64,000 bases of DNA. Source: Burkholderiales bacterium (GTDB lineage: Bacteria; Pseudomonadota; Gammaproteobacteria; Burkholderiales; Burkholderiaceae_C). Below the pieces are notes generated by a model that did not search any database, had not been told where the DNA came from, and saw only the letters and a list, made by a program, of their open reading frames with translations. Positions 7,406 to 16,164 of this stretch are shown in pieces. The translations under genes were made by a program, and so were the position numbers. How positions within the stretch are numbered: the stretch's first letter is position 1; each line of letters opens with the position of its first letter. The stretch covers positions 62,001-126,000 of the forward strand of contig JADJCH010000008.1 of assembly GCA_016703325.1 (NCBI GenBank), read 5' to 3'.

Positions 7406-8044
7406 GTGGCCCTGCGCATCAAGAACCTCTGGTTCCGCGAAGACCGGCCCCGCAGCACCCGCGAGGTGGCCGGCGCGGCCGCCTTCGTGGTCTGGCGGGT
7501 GGGCATGCATGTGCTGCAGAACATGCGCCGCGCGGACTTCGAGATCCTGCCCGGCCCGGCTTACTTCGCCTTCCTCGCAGAATGGCTGGTGTTCCTGATC
7601 CAGGTGGCCGATCGCCTGGCATGGCAGCACCTGGGCGAGGCCGAACGCGTCGAGTTCACCACCACCCTGGCCAACCGGGTCGCGGAGATCCATGCCGACA
7701 ACCGGGCCGACCTGCTCGGACTGGTGGCCGCCAACGAGCTGCTCAGCGCAGCCGTGCCGCAGCACCATCCCGACCGGGACCACTTCATCGACCTGCTCAA
7801 CCTGCGCTCGCAGGACTACGCCGACTTCGACATCGACCCCGGCCATCTGGCCGTGCCGGTGACCCGTTACCTGGCCGAGCGACTGATCCAGGTGCTGGGC
7901 GAACGCGACCGCATGTGGGTGCACGACCAGGTGATGGAGATCGAGGCGCCGGACGCCGCTGCGCACCTGCTGCGCGGCCTGAATGGCCTGTTCGGCCTGA
8001 CCCCGCGGCCGGCACGGCGCCGCGCTGGCCCGGCAGGGGAGTGA
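7406..8044 (+). CDS. Unknown 212-residue helical protein in the dsr-linked cluster
   Basis: Function not recognised. GTG start at 7406 with AGGGAGG six bases upstream. The protein is predicted mostly helical, with the stretch VAGAAAFVVWRVGMHVLQNM and a hydrophobic FAFLAEWLVFLIQVADRL that is too polar at its ends to call a clear membrane helix. The C-terminal LRGLNGLFGLTPRPARRR is basic. It is placed 35 bp after the tandem TusA gene and 6 bp before the dioxygenase gene, so it almost certainly belongs to the same transcript. Confidence 0.7.
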   Translation: MALRIKNLWFREDRPRSTREVAGAAAFVVWRVGMHVLQNMRRADFEILPGPAYFAFLAEWLVFLIQVADRLAWQHLGEAERVEFTTTLANRVAEIHADNRADLLGLVAANELLSAAVPQHHPDRDHFIDLLNLRSQDYADFDIDPGHLAVPVTRYLAERLIQVLGERDRMWVHDQVMEIEAPDAAAHLLRGLNGLFGLTPRPARRRAGPAGE

Positions 8045-8050
8045 CTGCAC

Positions 8051-9013
8051 ATGAACGCCTTGCTCGATGCCCTCCCCTCCACCCAGACAGCACCCGGCGG
8101 CCGCGCACCGCTGGGGACCGCGCCCCCGCCCCCCTGGGATCGCCATGGCCCCCGACCCGAACGGCTGGAGCGCTGGCTGGAGCACCGCCTGCGCCACGCG
8201 CCGCGCCGCATCGAGGACCTGCTGGTGGAGCTGCGCGACCCGCGTCACATCACTGCCGGCGAACGCTGCGCGCTGCTGGACCGGCTGCGGTGCAGCGGCA
8301 TGGCCATCTACGTCGGCCTGTCGGAAACCTTCGACCCGGGGTTGCCCCGTGCCATCGGGCGACACTTCGGGCTGGAGCGGCTGGACGCCAACTGGCTGTC
8401 CGATGACGAGGGCATCAGCCACCTGCAGGTGCGCCCCGGCATCGCTGCAGGCCAGGACTACATTCCCTACACCTCGCGACCCCTGGGCTGGCACACCGAC
8501 GGCTACTACAACCCGCCCGATCGCCAGATCCATGCCATGCTGCTGCACTGTGTGCGCCCGGCGGACTCTGGTGGGGCCAACCGCCTGCTGGACCCCGCAC
8601 TGGCCGCCGCCTTGCTGATGCAGCACGACCCCGAGCTGGTGCGCGCGCTGTTCCATCCGGAGGCAATGAGCATCCCGCCACGGCTTGAAGCCGACGGCAG
8701 CGAGCGCTCCCGGCAGACCGGCCCGGTGCTGCGCGTCACCCCCGGCGGTGCCCTGCACATGCGCTACACCGCCCGCACAGTGAGCATCGACTGGCGCGAC
8801 GACCCCACCACGCGGGCCGCCACCGCGGCATTGAGAGACCTGCTGGCCGACCCGGCCACCCCGGTGCTGCAGGGCCGGCTGGAAGCCGGCTGGGGGCTGA
8901 TCTGCACCAACGTCCTGCACGACCGCAGCGCGTTCGTGGACGACCCGACCGCGCCCCGCCTGCTGCTGCGCGCCCGCTTCTTTGACGAACTGCTGACCGA
9001 TCAGGCGGCCTGA
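8051..9013 (+). CDS. TauD/TfdA-type Fe(II)/2-oxoglutarate dioxygenase
   Basis: The 320-residue protein has the HxD iron motif in GWHTDGYYN (His148, Asp150) and the distal histidine in NVLHDRSAF (His290), followed by arginines (303 to 309) that could bind 2-oxoglutarate. This is the TauD/TfdA family pattern; members hydroxylate taurine, alkyl sulfates or other small substrates. The substrate is not visible from sequence; a sulfonate or sulfate ester is tempting given the neighbours but only inferred. Last gene of the cluster begun at 4258; its stop overlaps the end of the convergent gene by 13 bp. Confidence 0.82.
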   Translation: MNALLDALPSTQTAPGGRAPLGTAPPPPWDRHGPRPERLERWLEHRLRHAPRRIEDLLVELRDPRHITAGERCALLDRLRCSGMAIYVGLSETFDPGLPRAIGRHFGLERLDANWLSDDEGISHLQVRPGIAAGQDYIPYTSRPLGWHTDGYYNPPDRQIHAMLLHCVRPADSGGANRLLDPALAAALLMQHDPELVRALFHPEAMSIPPRLEADGSERSRQTGPVLRVTPGGALHMRYTARTVSIDWRDDPTTRAATAALRDLLADPATPVLQGRLEAGWGLICTNVLHDRSAFVDDPTAPRLLLRARFFDELLTDQAA

Positions 9014-10056
9014 CTGAGCAGGACGCCGGTCTGCTCCGGCGTGCTCAAGTCGGTCGCCATGGCATCGGCGACCGCGCCGCCGCGCAGCGACTGCGCCATC
9101 TGACGAAGGAAGTCGGCCAATTGCTGTGGCCCGGCAGCCTCATCTGCTTGCGGCTGCAGGCGCTCGTACAGGCTGGAGAAGGCAGCCAGCAGTTCGCTCA
9201 TCGGATCCGTCGGCAGCACTCCGGCCGTCATCGTCGCTGCCGGCGCCGTTGCGGGGCTCGCCTCTGCAGTCGACGGGGACGGAGCTGGGGTCCCCGCGGA
9301 GCCGACGGCAGCGGTGGTGGACCAGCTGAACTGCAGGCTGACGGTGGAAACCGAGGCACTGAACGAGGAAGCCTGGCCGCCCTGTACCAGACTGGCCTGC
9401 GCCTGCGTCATCGACAGTTGCAGACTGAACGACGCGCTGGACGACAGCGGTTGGGCGACCGGCTCCTGCAGCGCCGGCTGAGACACCGACGGCGTCGCAG
9501 CCTGCGTGACCGGTGGGGTCAGCCGAGCGGCCAGTGCCTCCAGCCGATCGGCCAGTCCGCCCATGCCCCAGCCGCGTTCGCCACGGTGCCAGCGACCGTG
9601 ACCGCCTTGGTGTTCAGGGTGTCGCGCTGGCGTCTGGGTCGGAGTCTGGGCCTCGGACGTGGACACTGCAGCCTCGCCGGAGGCGGCCGCAGCCGTTGCA
9701 CTGGATCCGCCGTCGCGTGCGAGAGCACGCATCGCATGGAACAGGGCGTGGGTGAAATCCATCGCCGCGTCTGCGGGTTCTTCAGGTGCCTGGGCCGAAG
9801 CGGCACCTGGCGAAGCGGTCGCTCCGCTGCGCAGACCCTCGATGGCGGAGAACAGTGCCGTCATCAGCGGAAGGCGACGCAGCTCGCCGACCGGGTGTCC
9901 CTTCGGCTGCGCCGTGGCCCCCGCAGAACCGGATGCGGCAGGGGCGCCGACGACGGCATCCTGCTGGGTGCTGCTGCGGACCGTGGCGCTGCTGCTGCGC
10001 AGCTGCAGGGCGGAGTAGGTGAGGCTGAGGCTGGAAGACGCGGACAAGGCGGACAT
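9001..10056 (-). CDS. Ser/Ala/Thr-rich protein of unknown function
   Basis: A 351-residue low-complexity protein with no recognised domain. It begins MSALSASSSLSLTYSALQLR and has two short ordered-looking segments: MTALFSAIEGLRS...DFTHALFHAMRALARDG (about residues 65-115) and MSELLAAFSSLYERL...LADFLRQMAQSLRG near the C-terminus. The middle is Ser/Gln-rich with beta-like alternation (SFSLQLSMTQAQASL, STVSLQFSW). No signal peptide is clear. Codon use is GC-rich like its neighbours, and the reading frame spans the space between two operons, which supports coding. Could be a structural or surface protein; that is a guess. Confidence 0.55.
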   Translation of the reverse strand: MSALSASSSLSLTYSALQLRSSSATVRSSTQQDAVVGAPAASGSAGATAQPKGHPVGELRRLPLMTALFSAIEGLRSGATASPGAASAQAPEEPADAAMDFTHALFHAMRALARDGGSSATAAAASGEAAVSTSEAQTPTQTPARHPEHQGGHGRWHRGERGWGMGGLADRLEALAARLTPPVTQAATPSVSQPALQEPVAQPLSSSASFSLQLSMTQAQASLVQGGQASSFSASVSTVSLQFSWSTTAAVGSAGTPAPSPSTAEASPATAPAATMTAGVLPTDPMSELLAAFSSLYERLQPQADEAAGPQQLADFLRQMAQSLRGGAVADAMATDLSTPEQTGVLLSQAA

Positions 10057-10239
10057 GGCGGGCTCCGGGGCAGACGGACTTGAGGGCTGTTCCGGCCCTG
10101 GTTCGCACCGGGCCGCAGGTGCTGAAAGGCATTTCGGCCCAACCCTGTCCCACCTGAGTGACAGTCCGTGAACAAATTCAGCGGAACGCGCAAATCCAGC
10201 AAAAACGTGATCGGCCGATGCGCGGCGTACGGAGTCCGC

Positions 10240-11994
10240 TCAGGTCACCCGGATCGCACAAAGCTCCTCGCCTGCCGGGTCGGTGACGTGCACGGCGCAG
10301 GCGATGCAGGGGTCGAAGCTGTGGATGGTGCGCTGGATCTCCAGCGGCTGCTTGGGGTCGTGCAGCTGGTGACGGTCCATCAGCGCGGCCTCGTAGGCGC
10401 CCGGCTGGCCGGTGGCGTCGCGCGGGCCGGCGTTCCAGGTGCTGGGCACCACCGCCTGGTAGTTGGCGATCTTCTGGTCCTTGATAACGATGTAGTGGCA
10501 CAGCGCGCCGCGCGGCGCCTCCATGAAACCCACGCCCTTGGCCTCGCGGGGCCAGGTCTTGGGGTCCCACAGCGCGTCGTTGTGCACCGAAGCGTTGCCG
10601 GCCTTGAGGTTGGCCTGCAGCTGGTCGAGCCAGCTCATCATCTGGTCGGCAAAGATCTTGGATTCCAGCGTGCGCGACGCGGTGCGGCCCAGCGTGGAGA
10701 ACATGGCCGTCAGCGGCAGATCGAGTGCCTTGAGCGCCTGGTCGGCCAGCGCCTTGGTGGGCTCGTGGCCCTTGGCGTAGAGCGTCAGCACCCGTGCCAG
10801 CGGGCCAACTTCCACCGCCTTGCCGCGCCAGCGTGGCGACTTCAGCCAGGAGTAGCTGCCCGCCACATCGAGCTGCTCGTAGGGCGGCTTCGGCCCGGTG
10901 TAGTGCAGCGTCGTCTCGCCGTCGTGCGGGTGCAGGCCCTGGTTCTTGCCGCCGGCGTAGTCGTACCAGGAGTGCGCGACGAACTCCTGCACCTGAGCCG
11001 GGTCGCGCAGGTCCACCGGCTCGAAGCGGGTCAGGTCGCGGTGGAGGATCACACCCGAGGGGATGAACATGGAGGCGGGATCGTCCATGCCCTGGGTTCC
11101 ATTGGCGCTGGGAAAGTCCCCCACCGTCATGAAGTTGCCCAGGCCCTCGCCGCGGGCGAACCAGTCCTTGTAGAAGCCGGCGATGGCCAGCGTGTCAGGC
11201 ACGTAGACCTGGTCCACGAAGGTCTGCATCGAGCGGATGAGGGCGCGGATGTCCGCCAGCGTGTTGACGTTCAGCGCGGTGGCGGCACTGCCCTGGCTGC
11301 CGGGGCCGGCGCTGAAGGGGCTGGGCGAGCCGCCGACCAGGAAGTTGGGGTGCGGGTTCTTGCCGCCGAAGATGGCGTGCAGCTTGACCACGTCGCGCTG
11401 CCAGGCCAGCGCCTCCAGGTAGTGCGCCAGGGCCATCAGGTTGGCCTCGGGCGGCAGCCGGTAGGCCGGGTGGCCCCAGTAGCCGTTGGCGAAGATGCCC
11501 AGCTGGCCGCTCTCGACGAACTGCCTGACACGCTTCTGGGTGTCGGCAAAGTACCCCGGGCTGGACTTGGGCCAGCTGGAGATCGACTGCGCCAGCGCCG
11601 AGGTGGCCTTGGGGTCCGCCTTCAGCGCCGAGACCACGTCCACCCAGTCCAGCGCATGCAGGTGGTAGAAGTGCATCACGTGGTCGTGCACGTGCTGCGC
11701 CGCGATCATCAGGTTGCGGATCAGCTGCGCGTTGGCCGGGATGGACCACTTCAGCGCGTCCTCCACCGAGCGCACCGACGCGATGCCGTGCACCAGCGTG
11801 CACACGCCGCAGATGCGCTGCGCGAAGGCCCAGGCCTCGCGCGGGTCGCGGCCCTGCAGGATGATCTCGATGCCCCGCACCATCGTGCCCGAACTCCAGG
11901 CGCCGGTGATGGCGCCCTCGGCCGAGGTCTCGGCCTCGATGCGCAGGTGGCCTTCGATGCGGGTGATGGGGTCGACGACGACTCTCTTGGTCAT
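10240..11994 (-). CDS. hynL: [NiFe] hydrogenase large subunit (Isp-type)
   Basis: The 584-residue catalytic subunit oxidises H2 at the Ni-Fe centre. The N-terminal ligand motif is RICGVC (Cys62, Cys65) and the C-terminal one is DPCIACAVH (Cys563, Cys566, His569). A 15-residue tail after His569 is the extension removed by the maturation protease, which fits the protease gene at 15115-15708. Gene order small-Isp1-Isp2-large is that of the hynS-isp1-isp2-hynL cluster of purple sulfur bacteria (group 1e type). It is 6 bp after isp2. Confidence 0.93.
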   Translation of the reverse strand: MTKRVVVDPITRIEGHLRIEAETSAEGAITGAWSSGTMVRGIEIILQGRDPREAWAFAQRICGVCTLVHGIASVRSVEDALKWSIPANAQLIRNLMIAAQHVHDHVMHFYHLHALDWVDVVSALKADPKATSALAQSISSWPKSSPGYFADTQKRVRQFVESGQLGIFANGYWGHPAYRLPPEANLMALAHYLEALAWQRDVVKLHAIFGGKNPHPNFLVGGSPSPFSAGPGSQGSAATALNVNTLADIRALIRSMQTFVDQVYVPDTLAIAGFYKDWFARGEGLGNFMTVGDFPSANGTQGMDDPASMFIPSGVILHRDLTRFEPVDLRDPAQVQEFVAHSWYDYAGGKNQGLHPHDGETTLHYTGPKPPYEQLDVAGSYSWLKSPRWRGKAVEVGPLARVLTLYAKGHEPTKALADQALKALDLPLTAMFSTLGRTASRTLESKIFADQMMSWLDQLQANLKAGNASVHNDALWDPKTWPREAKGVGFMEAPRGALCHYIVIKDQKIANYQAVVPSTWNAGPRDATGQPGAYEAALMDRHQLHDPKQPLEIQRTIHSFDPCIACAVHVTDPAGEELCAIRVT

Positions 11995-12000
11995 GTTCGT

Positions 12001-13353
12001 TCAGTCCAGAAGATTGTCTGCAACGAGCTCCAGCAGGCTCTCGACCTTGCGGTTCCAGTGCGCCTGCCTGGCGCCCATCTCCAGCGTGATGCGGCATTGG
12101 CCGCAGCTGGTGACAAAGCGCTCGGCGCCGGTGGCCTCCACCTGCGCCCGCTTGATCTCGAAGACCTTGTGGCGCAGCGGCGCAGCCCGCTGGTTGGACA
12201 CCACGCCGCCGCCGCCCCCGCAGCACAGGCCGAGCAGGCCGTGGTCCTTCAGCTCGATGAGGTCGAACCCCAGCGCCGCCACCACGCGCCGCGCCGCCGC
12301 CTCCAGCCCGCCCCGGCGCACGATCTGGCAGGGGTCGTGGAAGGTGGCGGTGGCGCCGATCGGCTTCACCTGGATCGTGCCGGCGGCGAGCTGCTCGTCC
12401 AGGTACTCGGTCATGTGGATCACGCGCACCGGCAGCGCCCGTCCGTACCACTTGGCGGCCTCCCAGCGCGCCGCGCCGTAGGCATGGCCGCACTCGGGCA
12501 GCAGCACGGTGTGTGCGCCGATCTTCACCGCGGTGTCGATCAGGGCGCGCGTGAGCCGCTCCTGCAGCGCCATGTCGCCGTTGTTGAAGCCAATGTTGCT
12601 GGCGTCGAAGCCGCCCTGGTGCATCGTCCAGCTCTGGCCGGTTTTCAGCCGCACCTGGTTGAGGATCTTGGCCGCCGCGGCCAGCGCCTTGGTGTGGTCG
12701 CCCAGCTCGGCCGGCGCGGCGGTGACCAGCAGGTCGGCGCGCTCCAGATCGCAGGGGATCGGCACACCGTGTTCCTCGGCCACCTCGGCCAGGATGTCCG
12801 GCAGATCCTCGGCCGGCGTCGCGGGGCTGCCCCACTGGCGGGCGGTGCGGTCCATCAGCGCCAGGCGCTCGGGGATCAGCCCAGCCTTGAACATGCCGTG
12901 ACGGGCCTCCTTGACCAGCTCGGCGATGTCGATGCCCATCGGGCAAACCATCGTGCAGCGCCCGCACATCGAGCAGGAGTCGTAGATCAGCGCCTGCCAC
13001 TGCTGCAGCTCGGCAATGCTCGGGGCTTTCACCAACCCGAGGGCGCGCACCAGCGGGGCAAACGGCGAGGCCTCGCGGAAGTAGGCGCGGCGAAACAGCT
13101 CCAGCTTGTAGACCGGCGTGTGCCTGGCCTCGCCCGAGGCGGCGTGGAAATGGCAGGCCTCGGCGCAGAGGCCGCAGCGCACGCAGCTCTCCATGTGCAG
13201 CGCCGCGGTGACGCCGAACTCGCGCACGAAGCTGCGCATCGCGGCATCGACGCGGGCCGGGTCAGGCTGGTTGCCCTGCTGGTCGTAGTTCGGCTTGGCG
13301 GCGGGCCTGGCCACAGCGGGGACCGGTGGGGCGGACGTGCCGGGGGCGTTCAT
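12001..13353 (-). CDS. isp2: Isp2, HdrD-like iron-sulfur electron-transfer subunit
   Basis: The 450-residue protein has two 4-Cys ferredoxin motifs, CVRCGLCAEAC (Cys57 to 67) and CSMCGRCTMVCP (Cys127 to 137), then CCG-type domains with LCCGGGGGV and SCGQC, as in heterodisulfide reductase subunit D. In Isp-type hydrogenases it links the small subunit and the cytochrome b protein Isp1 to further acceptors. Start at 13353 chosen because its ATG overlaps the Isp1 stop (ATGA), giving translational coupling; an upstream extension of the frame lies inside isp1. Cytoplasmic; no signal peptide. Confidence 0.92.
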   Translation of the reverse strand: MNAPGTSAPPVPAVARPAAKPNYDQQGNQPDPARVDAAMRSFVREFGVTAALHMESCVRCGLCAEACHFHAASGEARHTPVYKLELFRRAYFREASPFAPLVRALGLVKAPSIAELQQWQALIYDSCSMCGRCTMVCPMGIDIAELVKEARHGMFKAGLIPERLALMDRTARQWGSPATPAEDLPDILAEVAEEHGVPIPCDLERADLLVTAAPAELGDHTKALAAAAKILNQVRLKTGQSWTMHQGGFDASNIGFNNGDMALQERLTRALIDTAVKIGAHTVLLPECGHAYGAARWEAAKWYGRALPVRVIHMTEYLDEQLAAGTIQVKPIGATATFHDPCQIVRRGGLEAAARRVVAALGFDLIELKDHGLLGLCCGGGGGVVSNQRAAPLRHKVFEIKRAQVEATGAERFVTSCGQCRITLEMGARQAHWNRKVESLLELVADNLLD

Positions 13354-14027
13354 GCCTTGACTCCCCGATGGCTGAAACGCAGGCCGGTGGCACCGCGCGA
13401 GAGGGCGAACAGGAAGGCGTGCATCAGCTTGCCGAAGGGGAACCAGATCAGCAGCGCCGCGATGCTCAGCAGGTGCAGCGCCAGCAGCGTCTCGTAGCGC
13501 CCGCCGATCGGGTTGGCCGCCAGCAGCCCGGTGAGCACCGGCAGGAAGGTCACCGCCCAGCTCAGGTAGTCGCCCGCATGGGACAGCAGCCGCTGCACCG
13601 GGTTCGTCATGCGCCGCAGCAGCACCGCCAGCAGCGAGGCGAAGGTGATGGCACCGACGACCGCCACCAAGTTGGTCGGCAACGCCGGCCAGGTCAGCCC
13701 GAAGACCTCCTGAAAGAAGAGGATGTGCGGACCGAGGCCGAAGACCACGACGGCCAGGCCGAGGTGGAAGACATAGCTGTTGATCGTGACGAACAGCGTG
13801 GCCGGCATGAACTCGCGGCGCGGCCACATGCGGCGCACGATGCTGCGCGCCGCCCCCAGCCAGCCGGGTGGCGCGCCCTCGCGGGCGGGCGACAGGTCAC
13901 GCATGCGCGGCAGCAGCAGCACACCGACCAGGCGCCACAACACGCCAAAGACAAACACGATCATCGCGGCCTCCAGGGCAGGTCCGCGGGCGAAGTCGAG
14001 CAGTTCGAGGGGCGTCCAGTCCATCAT
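13350..14027 (-). CDS. isp1: Isp1, cytochrome b-type membrane subunit
   Basis: A 225-residue membrane protein with about five hydrophobic segments (for example ALEAAMIVFVFGVLWRLVGVLLL and LVAVVGAITFASLLAVLL) and histidines positioned to ligate heme b, resembling NarI. It anchors the hydrogenase and passes electrons to quinone or Isp2. It starts directly after the small-subunit stop (14028-14030), and its stop overlaps the isp2 start. Two adjacent ATGs (14027, 14024) are possible starts. Confidence 0.9.
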   Translation of the reverse strand: MMDWTPLELLDFARGPALEAAMIVFVFGVLWRLVGVLLLPRMRDLSPAREGAPPGWLGAARSIVRRMWPRREFMPATLFVTINSYVFHLGLAVVVFGLGPHILFFQEVFGLTWPALPTNLVAVVGAITFASLLAVLLRRMTNPVQRLLSHAGDYLSWAVTFLPVLTGLLAANPIGGRYETLLALHLLSIAALLIWFPFGKLMHAFLFALSRGATGLRFSHRGVKA

Positions 14028-15125
14028 TCACTCCTGCGTCGGCTCGGTCGATCCGGATTGGCCGGCGCGCTGGCGCGCCACCACGGCAGCGCCCGCCCCC
14101 AGCACGCCACCTCCGGCAGCGGCGATGCCGATCACGCGGCCACGTTTCTTCGTCGGCGCCGGCAGCGGCTGGTAGAGGCCGCCGCGGTCCCAGAACTTCG
14201 GTTCCGAGCAGCCGATGCAGCCGTGGCCGGACTGGATCGGGAAGGAGGTGCCGCCGTTCCACTTCAGCGACGCGCAGGCGTTGTAGGTCACCGGCCCCTT
14301 GCAGCCCAGCTCGTACAGGCACCAGCCGCGGCGCGCGCCCTCGTCGTCGAAGGCCTTGGCAAACTGGCCGCGGTTGTAGAACGGGCGGCGGTAGCAGCGG
14401 TCGTGGATGGTTTCGCCGAAGAAGGCCTTGGGCCGGCCGAGCTTGTCCAGCTCCGGCAGCGTGCCGAAGGAGAGGAAGTGCGTCAGCGTGCCGGCCATGG
14501 CCTGCGGCATCGGCGGGCAGCCGGGGATGTTGACCACCGTACGGCCTTTGACCAATTGGGAGATGGCCACCGCGCCAGTCGGGTTGGGCCGCGCCTCGGG
14601 CAGGCCGCCGTGCGCAGCGCAGGTCCCCACCGCGATCACTGCGGCGGCGTGTTCCACCGTCTCGGCCAGCATCGCGGCGTTGGTCATGCCGGCGATGACG
14701 GAGTAGATGCCGCCCTCGCCCAGCGGTACCGAGCCGTCCACCACCACGATGTACCTGCCGGCGTGGGCCTTCATGGCCGCATGGCGGGCCGCCTCGGCCG
14801 CCTCGCCGCTGACCGCCTGCAGCGTGTGGTGGTAGTCCAGCGAGATGAAGTCGAAGATCAGGTCCTCCAGGCTGGGGCTGAACGAGCGCGTGAGCGACTC
14901 GGTGCAGCCGGTGCACTCCTGAAAGGACAGCCAGATCACCGACTGGCGCGTGGCCTTCTCCAGCCCCTGCGCCATCGCCGCCGCCTCTCTGGGCGACAGC
15001 CCCATCAGGCTGGCCGTGCAGGCGGCGTACTGCAGCAGGCTGCGCCGCGTCAGGCCGCGTGTGCGCAGGTGCTCGCCCAGCGTCTGCGTGGGCACCACAC
15101 CCGTTCCGATCGATTCAGGCTTCAT
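14028..15125 (-). CDS. hynS: [NiFe] hydrogenase small subunit with Tat signal
   Basis: The 365-residue iron-sulfur subunit has a twin-arginine signal (TRRSLLQYAA, Arg27-Arg28), so the mature enzyme faces the periplasm. The proximal cluster motif is ECTGCTES (Cys71, Cys74); distal and medial cluster ligands include HGCIGCSEP. The residue between the first two cysteines is Gly, not the extra Cys of oxygen-tolerant membrane hydrogenases, so a standard [4Fe-4S] proximal cluster is expected. A C-terminal hydrophobic stretch (VIGIAAAGGGVLGAGAAVV) may anchor it. The start overlaps the protease gene end by about 11 bp. Confidence 0.93.
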   Translation of the reverse strand: MKPESIGTGVVPTQTLGEHLRTRGLTRRSLLQYAACTASLMGLSPREAAAMAQGLEKATRQSVIWLSFQECTGCTESLTRSFSPSLEDLIFDFISLDYHHTLQAVSGEAAEAARHAAMKAHAGRYIVVVDGSVPLGEGGIYSVIAGMTNAAMLAETVEHAAAVIAVGTCAAHGGLPEARPNPTGAVAISQLVKGRTVVNIPGCPPMPQAMAGTLTHFLSFGTLPELDKLGRPKAFFGETIHDRCYRRPFYNRGQFAKAFDDEGARRGWCLYELGCKGPVTYNACASLKWNGGTSFPIQSGHGCIGCSEPKFWDRGGLYQPLPAPTKKRGRVIGIAAAGGGVLGAGAAVVARQRAGQSGSTEPTQE

Positions 15126-15708
15126 GGGCTACCTCTTGCAGCGGCAGGGCTGCATCGCTTGCATTCGTCCGCCCGGGCGCCCAGCGGGCCACCAGCGCCT
15201 CCACCGCAGCCACCAGCGCCGGCAGCGCGGCGGCCACCGCGGGCGTGGGCTCCAGGCCCAGCGCGGTGTCGGCCGGCTCCACCGCCACCAGCGCGCGCCG
15301 CGGCGGCAGTCGGCCGCCCAGCGCGGCGGCGCCCATCAGGTCGGCCAGCGCCAGCTCGTGCGCGCTCTGCTTGCGCCCGCCGAGCTGCTCGTCCATGACC
15401 AGGCCCTCGAAGACCTGCACCGTGCCTGGCTCGGCGCCGAAGCGGGCTGCGTCCACCACCACCAGGGCATCGGCGTCCTCAATCTCCGGCAGCAGGCTCA
15501 GGCCCAGCGTGCCGCCATCGCGCCAGCTCACATCCGGGTGCTCGCCGTGGCGCTGCACGAGCTGCTCGATGACGATGGGTCCGGCCGCATCGTCGCCCAG
15601 CAGGCGGTTGCCCAAACCCAGCACCAGGAGCGGCCGTCCACACGGCAACCCTGCGCGTTCGGGCCAGAAGGTGGTGATCGCACCAGGGATCGGGTCGTCT
15701 CGAATCAT
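15115..15708 (-). CDS. Hydrogenase maturation endopeptidase
   Basis: The 197-residue protein carries the M52 protease start VLGLGNRLLGDDAAG, where the Glu/Asp and later residues bind nickel, and the VVDAARFG segment. It trims the C-terminal tail of the large subunit after nickel insertion. Start at the ATG at 15708 is preferred because GGAGAG lies about six bases upstream; an upstream in-frame ATG at 15771 lacks one. Unusually it is the first gene, upstream of the small subunit, and overlaps it. Confidence 0.85.
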   Translation of the reverse strand: MIRDDPIPGAITTFWPERAGLPCGRPLLVLGLGNRLLGDDAAGPIVIEQLVQRHGEHPDVSWRDGGTLGLSLLPEIEDADALVVVDAARFGAEPGTVQVFEGLVMDEQLGGRKQSAHELALADLMGAAALGGRLPPRRALVAVEPADTALGLEPTPAVAAALPALVAAVEALVARWAPGRTNASDAALPLQEVAHEA

Positions 15709-15857
15709 CAGGCTCTCCGTGACGTGGATCACGGTAGCCCGGCGCTGCGGTGGCCACTTGAGCCGCGTCAATCCACCCCCCTTTCTACGCCCTACCCCGA
15801 AGAGCTACCCATCCCCGTATCAAGAACCTGTGGCCCCGGCCGCCTCAGAATCACCGC

Positions 15858-16130
15858 ATGTGCCTGGCCATCCCGATGTGCATCGTCTCGATCGACGACT
15901 TCAGCGCCTTGTGTGAAGCCCGCGGCCAGCAGCGCCGCGTGAGCCTGCTGCCGTTGTTCGGCGAATCCCTGGCACCGGGCGACTGGGTACAGGTGCACCT
16001 GGACCGCGCGGTGCAGCGCATGACGGCCGAAGATGCGGCGGCGGCCTGGGAGGTGTTCGACCTGATCCTGGCTGCACTCGAGCCCGCGGGAGCGCCGACC
16101 CCCGCAACAGCCACCGGGCGCAGCCACTGA
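15858..16130 (+). CDS. hypC: HypC/HybG-family hydrogenase maturation chaperone
   Basis: The 90-residue protein starts MCLAIPM with the essential Cys2, the HypC hallmark, and keeps the short beta-barrel pattern (VSLLPLFGESLAPGDWVQVHLDRAVQRM). HypC shuttles the Fe(CN)2CO unit from HypD to the large-subunit precursor. It lies divergently from the protease gene, 149 bp away. No other hyp gene (A, B, D, E, F) is visible, so the rest of the maturation set must be elsewhere in the genome. Confidence 0.88.
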   Translation: MCLAIPMCIVSIDDFSALCEARGQQRRVSLLPLFGESLAPGDWVQVHLDRAVQRMTAEDAAAAWEVFDLILAALEPAGAPTPATATGRSH

Positions 16131-16164
16131 AGCGATGGCATCCCGGCGCAAAGCCGGCCACCCC

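Noticed and set aside
10168..13497. 1109-codon plus-strand frame
   Set aside because: It lies opposite the hydrogenase large subunit and Isp2, which carry all expected cofactor motifs; its own translation shows no domain.
14028..15125. Oxygen-tolerant type membrane-bound hydrogenase
   Set aside because: The small subunit has CTGC rather than CTCC at the proximal cluster, and the Isp1/Isp2 gene order belongs to the Isp group.
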